Shown here one piece after another: positions 35,401 to 49,000 of a DNA stretch of 64,000 nucleotides. The notes under the pieces were generated by a model, which was not told where the DNA came from, did no database searches, and saw only the letters and a list, made by a program, of their open reading frames with translations. The DNA is from Volvox africanus. Lineage: Eukaryota > Chlorophyta > Chlorophyceae > Chlamydomonadales > Volvocaceae. The first letter of the stretch is position 1. Each line of letters opens with the position of its first letter. Position numbers and translations under genes: made by a program. The DNA is taken from assembly GCA_030268105.1 (NCBI GenBank), contig BSDZ01000014.1, positions 2,004,501 to 2,068,500 on the forward strand, read 5' to 3'.

Positions 35401-36876
35401 CAACGATCGTTTTCTGATGCTGCTCTCTAAATAAACATTAACAATGAACTGCCTTTTCCTAACTTTACCTTTCAACCTGGTAATGACGTTTAATGTGTGC
35501 ATGTGCAACATCAAAATGTGTACATTCTAGCACCCTTCCTATTTAGTTACCTCCTTGGAGTAAAACTCCCTACTTGATAAAGTGCTCTGCCCGAATTTCC
35601 CGAAGCCGTTTCCAAATCCCCGCAAACTGCAATTGGTACCATGACTGCAGCCCGTCTTCATTCTTTCGATACTTGAGTCCTATAGGCCGTCACCCCTGTG
35701 GAGCTTTAAGTCCCCAACATCCCCGGACTCCCATTCGTGTCTTTATCCGAGCAGCTAACCAGGAAGCTGGCTAAGAGGTCAGGAAGGCCACTGCTGTGTC
35801 CGGGATTGCTGGTAACATTTCCTGATTGCTGGAAACCCCCACTCCTAAGCTCCTTCCGCGGCACTGCTTTGCATGCGCAATTTCACGGCGCAATCCCTGA
35901 CTCCGGGGAAGTCACGATAAAAGTTTTGTGATAACGTCCGGCGGGCCCAAGCACACCGTACCGCACCTTGGGAGGCACATGGGCAGCAACACTCCCACTC
36001 CCAGCGCAGCAACGACGTTATGGCGGTTGGACACCCAAAGGGGCAAACCCGCGGCTGCGGCCAGGGATGTCAGGTTGTCGGCCAAGATGATCTGCAAGCA
36101 GTGAGTGGTTTCGGAGCAGGGTTTAGTTCAGGAGCAGGACCTCATCAGATGTCAGATGTGATGTCCATCGTCAAACGCTGCTGTCGCATCGAATGGAAGT
36201 TTTCGAATGAACGCACCCATTCATTGTGTGCATAAGCAGAAAGCACCCATTACAGTGACCTCAGTAACAATACCAACCGAAAACCCATCTTGTACGATGC
36301 AGTACAAGACCTAAAACACCATTACAGGTTACAGTTTAAGCAGAAGGGCTCATATGGCGTTAGCCAACCCAATATCCAAGCAACCAGATGACACAATATG
36401 TTACAATAAATGATAATCAAAACCCGTACCGGAGGCCGCAGCTCACCAGGTACGCGACGCACGCGCCAAACATAGCCACCACCAGCACCGCACTCAGCAA
36501 TGCCGCCAGCTTGCGTCCCAGCGCCCGCCGCACAAGCTCCGCATACGTAACCGCGGAGTAGCGCTCCGCGAACTTGGACAGCACATACAGCGTCAGTGCC
36601 TCCACAGTGCCGACTGCCACACAGAGCAGCAGGCCGCCGACCAGGCCTGTGGGTTCAGGGATGGGGTGGCGGGTGGCGGGTGCGATTGGGAACGTACGGT
36701 TTGTGGCGACTCCGGTAGTCAACGATGGTCAACCGTAAGTGGGGCACGGGCAGGTGGCCCCGCGGGAATCCACCACGTAGTGGTGAATGATGGCCCAATA
36801 GGGCACAAAAAGGTTGTGCCTTCACTCTTCCTGCAGCCTGGCAGATTGCCAAGCTTACAGAGGGATTCCCACAAGG

Positions 36877-36912
<36 letters not shown>

Positions 36913-37792
36913 GCAGGGGCAGGGGCAGGGGCAGGGGCAGGGGCAGGGGCAGGGGCAGGGACAGGGGCAGGGACAAGGACAAGGGACAGGGACAGGGACA
37001 GGGACATCGGCATGCTACCCGCCGGATTAGGCAAGGTCTTAAAACCCTGCGTCTGCCCTACACTGAGCTTCACAAAGGAAGAGGAAATCTCTGGGGACCT
37101 GCATCTGCTCCATCAGGCCCACCAGTGTCGGCTTGCGGTCGCAAATTCCAACCGTGCAAGCAATGGAACTGAGCATAGGGCTGCTCGTGCCTGATGACTG
37201 CGCCATGTTACATTAGATATCAAAAGGCATGAAGCAAAATGAAGAATAACTAGTTAAATTTAATTATGGACAAAGGGTGGGCTGTATTAAGCCCGGTCGT
37301 GCGCTGGTCGCTGCGTGGCAGGCGGTTGTGGTAAGTCGTAAGAGTCAGATCTCGGAATTAATAAGGAATTGCACAGGGTACAACCTTACCATGAAACTTA
37401 GGTCAAGTCATACAAGGGACCGCAACTTTCATTTGTTACTCATACTTCCGTGGCTTTCAGGCACTTCGCACGTGCCAGCGCTTGCAATACCCACCAGTCT
37501 CCTGGAAAGCGAAAGGTAAAGACAGGACACCAGCCCCCACAGTGGAATTTGCCATGACGAACACGGAGCTGAGGGCGCTTGCGCCTGACTGAACCGGTGC
37601 CTCAATGACTTCATCTGACCTAGGCGGAACCGGAAGTGGTGGTGGCGCAGGTGGTCCCTCATCTCCACGATACGACGTGTAGACAAATACTGCTTTGTCT
37701 GTTTCCCTCCGTTCGTGAACAGTAAAGGCTGATGACGACGGCACCCTGTCGTCGTCCGTGGCCACTGTCGGCTGGCCTGGGCTTTCGGCCAT
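32466..37792 (-). CDS. Amino acid transporter, AAAP/SLC38-like
   Basis: Nine exons (37792-37495, 36646-36447, 36091-35967, 35274-35187, 34838-34701, 34357-34236, 33556-33439, 33148-32795, 32687-32466) join in phase to 554 residues. A soluble Pro-rich N-terminus of about 75 residues precedes helix 1 with the family hallmark NSTVGAGVLSLPFAFQETGG. Further membrane segments include LVGGLLLCVAVGTVEALTL, LSAVLVVAMFGACVAYLIIL, VAVLGFLVGAVLVCF, IPIVVFGFNCHAMVVTIF, FLVMMVYVAVGSTGYLAF and, near the end, LCISFIIFFLPGLLLINAAIL, for about eleven in all. This is the usual 11-helix AAAP layout. Neutral amino acid transport at the vacuolar or plasma membrane is a family inference; substrate and location cannot be read from sequence. 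It follows the corepressor gene head to tail. Confidence 0.9.
36874..37006. repeat. GGGACA/GGGGCA hexamer array
   Basis: About twenty tandem hexamers of GGGACA and GGGGCA lie in the first intron of the amino acid transporter gene (between 37495 and 36646). The same hexamer recurs at 43069-43140. Confidence 0.95.
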
Positions 37793-38091
37793 CTCTACAT
37801 AAATGTTTTTAAGTTATCACAAGATTATAATATACTAGTTTCTAGCTATATTGTGATCTTTGCTTGTAAATATCACTATTTCATCCTCATGTCGGGTGTT
37901 AACCAACCAACTTGCACTTGTGACCAGATGCGGTCATGCGGATATGCGGTATACAGCATGCAAGCAATATAATTTGCTAAGCATCATCTGGTTTGTATAC
38001 CAGTACTATTTATCATTTTCGGTGCGCGTGACCTGGGAGCTGGCGTCTTCTGGAAGAGTACCGGCCGACACTAGGACAATCTTCGTTTTCA
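37793..38091. promoter_or_regulatory. Divergent promoter, transporter and ABT1-like gene
   Basis: The two start codons lie 299 bp apart on opposite strands, so promoters and 5' untranslated regions must share this segment. It is AT-rich near the transporter. No specific box was recognised. Confidence 0.65.
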
Positions 38092-40900
<2,809 letters not shown>

Positions 40901-41942
40901 TAGCAGCAACAGCGGCAGGCCACAACCGAACTGAGGCCCCACTCTGAGCCTGCTGGGGCGGAAAAGACCTATTAGTGTTGTTGCTGTGCTATAACGATTG
41001 AGCCCTGCGTTTTGCCGCTTGTATCGTATCACGGTGTCGTTGTGAGCGCGGGGATGATGACAGATTTGTTAGTATGAAGGACAAGCCCTGTTCGCGCATC
41101 GCTTGTGTTCGTTACACTTTTCAGCAGTCGTCGTCCGTTGGAGGCTGGCGAAGGGCGTGTTGTTGGGGCGGACTGGACGGGCAGGAGGTGGTACGTTTTG
41201 CTATGAAGAGCGGTGAGGTGCGGATAGGAGGTATGGTTACATGTGAGGACGTGCCCGAGCAGAAGCGGTTTTACGTAGTCCTATCGTGACTTTGATCTCT
41301 CTCGCTCTCCCATCTACCCTGCGTCCCCCCCTTCCCTCTCCCTCTCTCCTCCTGAGTACTGCGCAACCAGTGCAAAACCTTATTGGTTGCAATCAGAATA
41401 TCCTTCGTTTTGTATATGAATAAAATAAATATCTCGCAGGAATTGATTAATTTATCACACACTCTATGCGCCCAAGGTCCAGGGTAATAACTCCTAAGCT
41501 CTTAGCATCCGTGCGTTGGTCGTTATTCGGAACGGCATTTTCCGGCGGCTTGCTTTTTCCCAAAGGTGTAACAGCCCATCTACTGAGTCAGTTTCTCCTT
41601 TCGGCTTACCTAGTTCGAGTTACTCACAGATTTGTCGCCTGCAAACATGCGTGGTAGGCGACAAGGCGAGGGCCCTATTCGGGATCAAAAAGCACAGGCA
41701 GTCCACATACGCAAAGCGATTATTGCATAGAAAATAGATGCCGGTAACTAAAGGTAGTGTGCTGTTAGAAACAATCACTTTGATCATCACTCTGTGGAGC
41801 CTCTCGCATTAGTCGCTGAGTCACGCAGAGCAAAGTCACGCACCAGACATTCTTTTTGGATCATGCAAAAATTTCTTTTATCCACAGTTTGACAATTAAA
41901 TACAATTCTCAGAAATTAGGCAGTGTTTTAACACGACGTACA
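40901..41942. other. Intergenic between ABT1-like and DUF1997 genes
   Basis: Holds the 3' untranslated region of the ABT1/ESF2 gene and the promoter of the DUF1997 gene. The first clear TGTAA on the plus strand is at 41567-41571, about 670 nt past the stop, so a long 3' untranslated region is possible. I see no other gene. Confidence 0.55.
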
Positions 41943-43068
41943 ATGCAATCGTTCTGTGCGCCAAGCACTGCGCGTACCCAGACAGGGGCAACAGCATGTA
42001 GCAGCAAATCGATGGCGTTCACACGTCATGCAAGATTGCAGCCGTGCTACAGCTCTAAGGCAAGCTGATAAACTGTTGCCACCCCGCCTAAAGGTTGCTT
42101 TGGAACACTGCATTGCATCGCACTCTGCCGATGCCGACATGTATTCGCATAATTATGAAACTCGCTTCCATATGGACCATCCAGCCCGATGTTGCCGAGC
42201 CATCGACGTCGACGTCGGTTTCCGCTGTGGCATCGACGACTCTCGGGACAACGGGCCGGGCCATTGCCACATTCAGAGCCAGCAAACTGGGGCGACAACC
42301 GATTGTGGAAGCTCAGCGGCCCCTAGGTGAAACTCCTGTCCATGTAATGTGTCCCCTGCCGCTGTGCCCTGTCGCTGTCGGGGGTCAGTAATCGGAGGGC
42401 AACCCATTTTAACGCACGGACCGGCAAGCCGTACTCCACAGATGGGGAACCTCCAGCTCGCCGGGGCAGACTTCGGATTGAGAAGTTGGCGACCTCTTCG
42501 GCCCACCCCCGTGACATAACCCCTCATTTCGTGAGCTGCCCCTGTCATACCCTGACTGCTGTACACGCCCTGACCATCAGCGTCGAGATTTCCCCTTTCC
42601 TGCTCTTTTCCCAACCTCCCGTTGTTCTATTCCCCCCGTGTCTCCGCTTCAATCGTCGTCAGCTGAGTACATGGCCCTCCCTGCCAGCCAGTACTCAGTC
42701 TTGGACGCTCGACGCATTGAACGCGTGGATGATACGACTTTTCGATGCTATGGTACGTCCTCGATTGTGGCTACGTTTTATATTTTCCCTCAATTTTAAC
42801 ACTTTTGCTCACATTTTCCCTTCACATTTACACTTTTGACGCTGCAGTGGGTGAGCTGCGGTTTTTCTCCTGGTCTGTGGAGCCGGTCATCACCGTCTCC
42901 GTGACTGTGGAGCAAGGGGGCTGCACCATCCGTTTACTTGGTTGCAAGGTGGGAAGGAGGGATGAGAGTGCGACTCCTAGACGGGGCTTATGGTGTCGTG
43001 TTGCGGGATCAGGAGGAGGATGGAGAGGGGAGGGGGAGGGGGAAGACGAAAAAAGGAGAGGGAGGGGA

Positions 43069-43111
<43 letters not shown>

Positions 43112-44268
43112 GAGGGACAGGGACAGGGACAGGGACAGGGAGAGGGAGAGGGAGAGGGAGAGGGAGAGGGGGCGAGAGAGGGAGAGGGAGAGACAGAGGG
43201 AGAGAGAGAGGAGAGAGAGAGGGAGGAGGGAGGGGGGAGGGGCAAATATGCCAAAAGATACATATGCGATTGCGTTGGCGAGCCTCTTGAGTAATGCTGC
43301 TGTCATAGTTTGTCTTAGAGCTGGTTACCGAGGTGCCAAAAGCAGCCGCCAGCCACAAACACACCAGGTGTGGGGCGGTGGCGGGAGAGGGGTTGAGAGG
43401 GGTCTGCAGTGCAAACTCTCAGATGGCTTGATGAGCAGCGGGTGCTGGATACGGAGTTGTTATATGGACCCTCTATTCCCAGTCAGTGGGATTAGGCCAC
43501 TTTGCCGGATGAGGCAATCGGCCGGTGGTGCAACCTACGCAAGGAAACACACACACATCCACCCCTGGCCCTCTTTCGGATTTTTTTACCAAACGCGTAG
43601 CTCCAAGGGAGTCGCTTTGTGGAAGATATCAATGACAAATTCTCCGCGACTATGACTAACGTCGTACGGCACCGTGACTACGTGCCTCTACCAACATCAG
43701 CGGATGAACATGCGGGCAAGGACGAGGAGGACGACGAGGAGGGGAATGCAGCAGGGGGGCGAGGAGACGGCGGCGCTGGGCGGCGGCGTCCACGGAAGGA
43801 GATCGCGAGCGATACCACAATCCAGGTGTGTGCGTGTGTGTCTGTGTGTGTGTTTTGGAGGGAAGGGGAAATGAAGGGGTAACTCATGTGCGACTCGAGG
43901 GGTAATGAGTTGGGGGACAGGAGTTGAGGGCAAGGCACGTGGTGGGGGGAAAGGGGCCGTTAAGGGTTTTTAATCCTTACATCTTATGTACATCTTATGA
44001 TGGCATCTGCTGTCGTCACTTTTGCCATGACTTCGTCTTTGAGCCGTGGAAAACGTTTTTGTGTTCCCCCATCCTCTCGACATAGGTGTGCGTGGAGATC
44101 CCTCCCTGGAGCAGCTTTCTGTCCGTGTCCACCATTGAGAGCGTGGGGAGCGGTGTAATGCAGAACGTGCTCAACGCGATGGTGCCGCGTTTTCTGGCTC
44201 AACTAAGGAGCGACTACGAGCTCTGGGCTAGTGGTGATGTGTCAAGAAGGCCAGTGGGGGAGCTGTAG
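41943..44268 (+). CDS. DUF1997 family protein, probably plastid
   Basis: Six exons (41943-42059, 42185-42326, 42663-42752, 42848-42948, 43601-43825, 44086-44268) join in phase to 285 residues. The first 40 or so residues (MQSFCAPSTARTQTGATAC onward) resemble a plastid transit peptide. The core matches the plant and cyanobacterial DUF1997 pattern as I remember it: EYMALPASQYSVLDARRIER, then CTIRLLGCKLQGS, NDKFSATM, SDTTIQVCVEIPPW, VGSGVMQNVLNAMVPRFLAQ and DYELWASGD close to the end. An acidic Gly-rich insert of about 50 residues sits between NDKF and SDTTIQ. The molecular function of the family is not known. Intron 1 seems to use a GC donor (AAG|GCAAGC), the weakest junction. Confidence 0.85.
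43069..43242. repeat. GGGACA hexamer array grading into GGGAGA
   Basis: Tandem GGGACA units give way to GGGAGA and GAGA in intron 4 of the DUF1997 gene, a fully purine-biased strand apart from the C of GGGACA. It uses the same hexamer as the array at 36874-37006. Confidence 0.95.
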
Positions 44269-44340
44269 CTACTATAACTATGGCTATTATAACTACTGTA
44301 GCTACCCAGCTAGCTACTATAACTAGCTAGCTAGTTGCCA
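44264..44340. repeat. Imperfect CTACTATAACTA tandem
   Basis: Degenerate units built from GCTA, CTATAACTA and TAGCTAGC directly overlap and follow the DUF1997 stop codon, probably within its 3' untranslated region. Several units are self-complementary (CTAGCTAG). Confidence 0.6.
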
Positions 44341-46011
44341 TTATATCCGCTGCTGTTATCGTATTCGACAGCAGCAGTAGCGATCCCTGTAGCAAGCACA
44401 CCAAGCTCAAGAAAAGCAGCTGCAATAACGGGAACTGAATATTAATATATATATGGGGAGGACATGCGTGTGGACGTGTGAAGATATGTTTTAGTTTTTC
44501 CTCGTGGCTGAGGTTTCAAGAGGGGCTGTGTTGTTGGGCTGTGGAGAGGCTAGGGCTGTACGGCAAATGTCGGAAGAAGGAATGGTGGTACGGATTATAC
44601 AGTCTGGTGCGGTCGTTCATGCGCACTCCGTTGCGCAGCCGTCCGTCCCGGGAGTCAATGATGACGGGGCGTAAACCCGTACCATAGGGCCCAGGGCACA
44701 GTACGACCGCATCAACGTGTTTGGCGGATCGCACCGTGTACTGCAGGGTTTCTGGGACGGGGAAGTGGTGGGTTGGTAGCCTGGTGACAGTCACACACGA
44801 GGCATACGCCTGCCGTACGCCACGTAAAACCCCAGGGTACGCCACGTGACCCACCTTTGGGCCGCATGGTATATCACATGGCAGGGCGAGCTGCTACACC
44901 TTGGATAGGGTGGGGGTCTCTTTTACGCGGCCGTTTTTTTTATATAAAATGCGTTCCTTTCCCCGGTTATATATACATCACCTGCGAGCTGACCAGTAGC
45001 GGAGTTGACGCCTTAGTTGATTCGGCAGATTCCGCTGGATGCTGGTGGTGGGTGCTGAACCTGGGAAAACCACTGATTTCGGAGAAGTCGGCATGGGAGA
45101 CTGGATGAGGGTGCCCCGAAACACCGGGGAAGGTAGGGACTGCCAGGTTAGTGGCCACGGGTGATGTACCCCCCTATCCTACACACATCATGGTGTATGT
45201 GACCTAAAATGACAAATGAATAGGAAAGTTATTAATTTATAAAGTTCTAATATATAAAAAAACCTGTCACTGGGCGCTTTGAATAAACAGTTTTGGTCGC
45301 CTTATTGTACGGCAGGGCCCGGGGGAGGATACAGTGACAGAAGTACGATGCCGTATAAAGGTTTGTTGAGTAGTCGGGGTACGGCCCCCCGGAGTTGTCC
45401 AGGAGGCTGGAAGGGAAGGCGGGAACAAGGAGCTGTGTATGTGTTCTTTCTACGAACAGGCAGCGAAGGATGAGAAGCTGGGGGCAGCTTCATTCCCTTC
45501 AGAAAATATCTTAATAACTTGAGATACCGAACAGCACCGAACAGCCCTCAGCCAACAGCCCGGGTAAGACAAGATATTCAAGGTATTCAGCATATACACA
45601 TACTCCGCTCTCACCCCCCCCATCACCCCAACACACGCTGCAGGCCCCAGCCCCCCCTACATCCTCGCTCTTCAGAAGCTTCTCTACGTCAGTACCAATC
45701 GTATAGTCGTACATTCGTCTTTCCCCCTCAACACCTTTCTCCCGCTCAACACCCTGAAGCCATCGCTGCTCGTTATACTGCCACCGATGTCCCGGTATCC
45801 AAGTACACGACAATACCGCGAAATATTATGTTCTAATATGTTATTTAACTCCTATCATGTACCGACAACAACAATCATTGTTATCATTACTTAACGTTGG
45901 CTTACCTGTTTTTGCAGTAAACAAAATTAGTAATAAATTTGATAAAATCAGTATCATGCAAGTTAACGCAACGGGAGGAATGCTGCTAATTATTAACCAC
46001 GTACGACGTGC
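44269..46011. other. Intergenic between convergent DUF1997 and OPR-RAP genes
   Basis: Two 3' ends meet here. Just after the DUF1997 stop, 44264-44340 is an imperfect tandem of AGCTACTATAACTA-like units. A dispersed repeat copy lies at 44980-45187. I found no supported gene; short frames in the rest lack partner exons. No close TGTAA was spotted for either neighbour. Confidence 0.5.
44980..45187 (-). repeat. Dispersed ~207-bp repeat, copy A
   Basis: This block runs from ACCTGCGAGCTGACCAG to CCTATCCTACACACA. It is the reverse complement of 57393-57599, with only a couple of base differences seen by eye (for example in the CACCCACCACC and CATCCAGTC stretches). Similarity stops abruptly at both ends. 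It has no convincing terminal inverted repeat or target duplication and codes for nothing recognisable. A short non-autonomous mobile element or a fragment of a larger one is the best guess. Confidence 0.85.
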
Positions 46012-49000
46012 TCAGAAAGAAGAAGGTACAGACAGAGAAGTAGAAGATGGCGATGGCGAACTTGACAGCGATGTTGGCGGTGGCGGCGCCGGCGCCGGCA
46101 CCGGTGTGCTGCGCCTCACCACCTGCGTCGTAATCGTCATGGCAGGAAAAAGTGCCCGCGACGCAGACGGCCGGCCGGCGCCGCCGCCACTGCCCCTAAC
46201 AATGCCCGCGATATTGTCGACGTCCGTGTGGCGACCCGCTGCTTCATGACGACCCGTGGGTTCGTCGTGTTGAGGCGCCGCAGCTGCCGCCAGACGGCGC
46301 GCCAGGTACGCCCGCTTCGCCTCCGCACTCTTCTCCGTTCCCCGACATATGTGCACAGACAGATGCACAGATGAGGTAGGAGAGGGGGGTGCCAGCAGGA
46401 ACGGCAGCGGTGCAACGATCGTAATTCCGGATAGACGGATGTACAGACAAACAAACAGACCGACAGGCTGACAGACAGGCGGACACACACACATTGGCGG
46501 ACGGCAGGGTTCAGTGGCGGACGAGAGTCAAAAGAGTTAAAACCAAAACCCTGGGGCCAAAACCGAGTTGTAACTCCGATCACAACCCTCTGCCCCCGTA
46601 TTACCGCAAAAAACAATAAGACCCCCCACCGACACACATACACATACACATGCACACACACACACCCCGTCCTACCTGCAACGTGTCCCACTCGAAGTGC
46701 GGCACCACCACCAGCTGCAGTGACAGATCCAGGAGGCAGCGGTCCCGCGCCACAGTCGACCCCATTGCGTGATTGGGCACATTGCTGCAGAAGTGGGAGG
46801 GGCCGTCCACCTGAAAAGAGATGCGATACGGTGGGGCCACAGATGAAGAGAACAGCGGCAAAGGGGGGCGGGGGCAGAAACGAAAAGGGCGCAAATGAGA
46901 AACGACCTCTCAAACGACCTCTCAAGTCAGTCCAAGGTGCCGTAAAACGAAGAAGTAACGTGACCTCGACTCCTTTTAACCCATTGTAACTATTTTCAAA
47001 GTTGGCAAAAACTGGTTTGCATGTGTCTTCGTCATCACAGCAACAAGAGATCTGTGCTGTACCGTACTTGCAATCTCGATCACCGTACGTTTTAAGATGG
47101 ATCCCAAACCGTACCTCGACGGCGATTCGGACGGTGCCGTTCGGGCGCCATACGTCGCCGCCGCCGCCGCCGCTGCCGTCGGCAGCCACCTCGTTCCGGG
47201 ATTGCTGCGGCTGCTGCTTCTCCCACTGCCAACCTTTCGGGAGGTCCAACCGTAAATCCAAAGAAAAGACGCCCATGGCTACTTCCATCTGGTCGTACAA
47301 TGCACGTACGATGTCGTACATACAAGGACGAGAAAGGCGGATGAAAGTCATCGTCATGCGAAAATGCAGCTCGTTTTCGTAGGCATCAGTGGAGGGGGAG
47401 TGGGGCAGGGTGGACGTCAGGGCGAATGGACGGAGCCATCCGCCCCAACCTCGGCCCGTACGTATCTTCCCATTCCGCAACTAGATGACGACTTTCCGTA
47501 CAGCCTCCGGTTTTTTCCCTCCCCCAATGCCCTCACCACAGTTGTATCATAGATGGCGGTGGTGGTTGCGGTGGTGGTGATGGTGGTTGTGGTGTTTGGT
47601 ACTTTGTGAGCTTCTCAGCAGCACTAACACAGGTCTTCTCACCTTCCGAGCCTCGTTCCGAGCCTTACGAGTTTACACACTTGTATCATCATCATCATCG
47701 CCCCACCACCGCTGACCCGAACTGACCCAGATGACCAAACCATGAAGACTCACCCGCGGACGCAGACCCATCCCCCGAAGCGCCGCCGCCACCTCCCGCT
47801 GCAAACCCGACACGTGAGACCGCTGAGACCTCGCCGCCGCCGCCACCGCCGCCCGCAGTGGCTTCGGAAGCAGCCCTCCCTGGATTAGCACCGCCAGCTC
47901 ATCCTCCGCCAAATGTAGCACACCGCCGCCAGCGGCAGACGCATTTCCGGTACTGGTGCTGGTGCTGGTGTTGGTGCTGGCGGCTGTAGCGGCTGGATGT
48001 GATGGGGGCCGTGGTCGCGGCGGCATATGCACGTTGCGACGATGACGCAGGCGTGCGAGCGCCCCTCGCAGCATTACGTCGGCGAGTCCCAATCGGGATA
48101 GATCCGAAACCGAGTAGACCCGTGGGTCGCGAGGCAAGATCCTGGAAAAATTCAGACCGGCGTCGAGGATTGCGAGTGAAAGAGTGAGAAGTTAATAGGG
48201 TTTGCAGCGCTGAGTGAGAAAACGGTTGATCTGAGTTAACCTTTGACCTTCCATTAAGCATTCCCCCGGTTGCAGCAGAGACTGGCAACCTGATGGAATG
48301 ATCCTGGCCTTTATGATCCAGTTTCCCATCCCCTATTATACGTCCATACTGCGTTCTCCGTACTGCAAGTACGGAACACAGTACGGACGGAAGATTCTCC
48401 TGTCGTGCATCGGACCATGTGTCGTACGCGTTACTGACCCTATAAGGCCCTGTAAACACTCCAAGTCTACGTGCTGCAGTACTCCGAAGGACCAGAGTAG
48501 AGCCACCGCGTCGAATGCTGTGAGGGGATCTCCCCCGTCATCCACGTCAGCGCGCTCCGAAACCAAACCCGGCTGCACCGCCGGGCGCCATTTCAAGGGT
48601 GGCAGGTGATGATGGATTCGGAGCAACTGGCGTACACGTACGGTAGAGGCCCGGAGCAATCCGGGGTGGTGGCTGTTGAGGCAAGCAAAGGCCGATAAGG
48701 CCCACGTGAGTGCCTGTACGTCATTTAAGAGGAAACGGGAAGGGTAAGGAGATGGGTGATGTATTTTTTTAGTAAGGTTCGTTCGCTAGTTATCATAGAC
48801 CCATGGGTCGCAACAAGAGGCCCCCATTGGCGTACCCGTCCGGAATAGCGATCCACGTCCACCTCCACTCGCGCCGCCAAGGACCGCATTAGGACCGAGT
48901 CGAAGTACCGCAGCTGCCCCAGCGCCGCCGCCACCATCGCAACCTCATGCGGTGATAGCTGTAGCAACGGCTGTAGCACCGTCGGCGACTCAAGCCTGGC

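Noticed and set aside
42990..43655. 221-residue plus-strand frame rich in Arg, Asp, Glu
   Set aside because: It is a reading of the GGGACA/GGGAGA array within intron 4 of the DUF1997 gene.
46137..47480. Continuous 447-residue minus-strand open frame
   Set aside because: It reads through introns of the OPR-RAP gene; the RAP motif appears only after splicing 47288-47115, 46810-46676 and 46332-46012.
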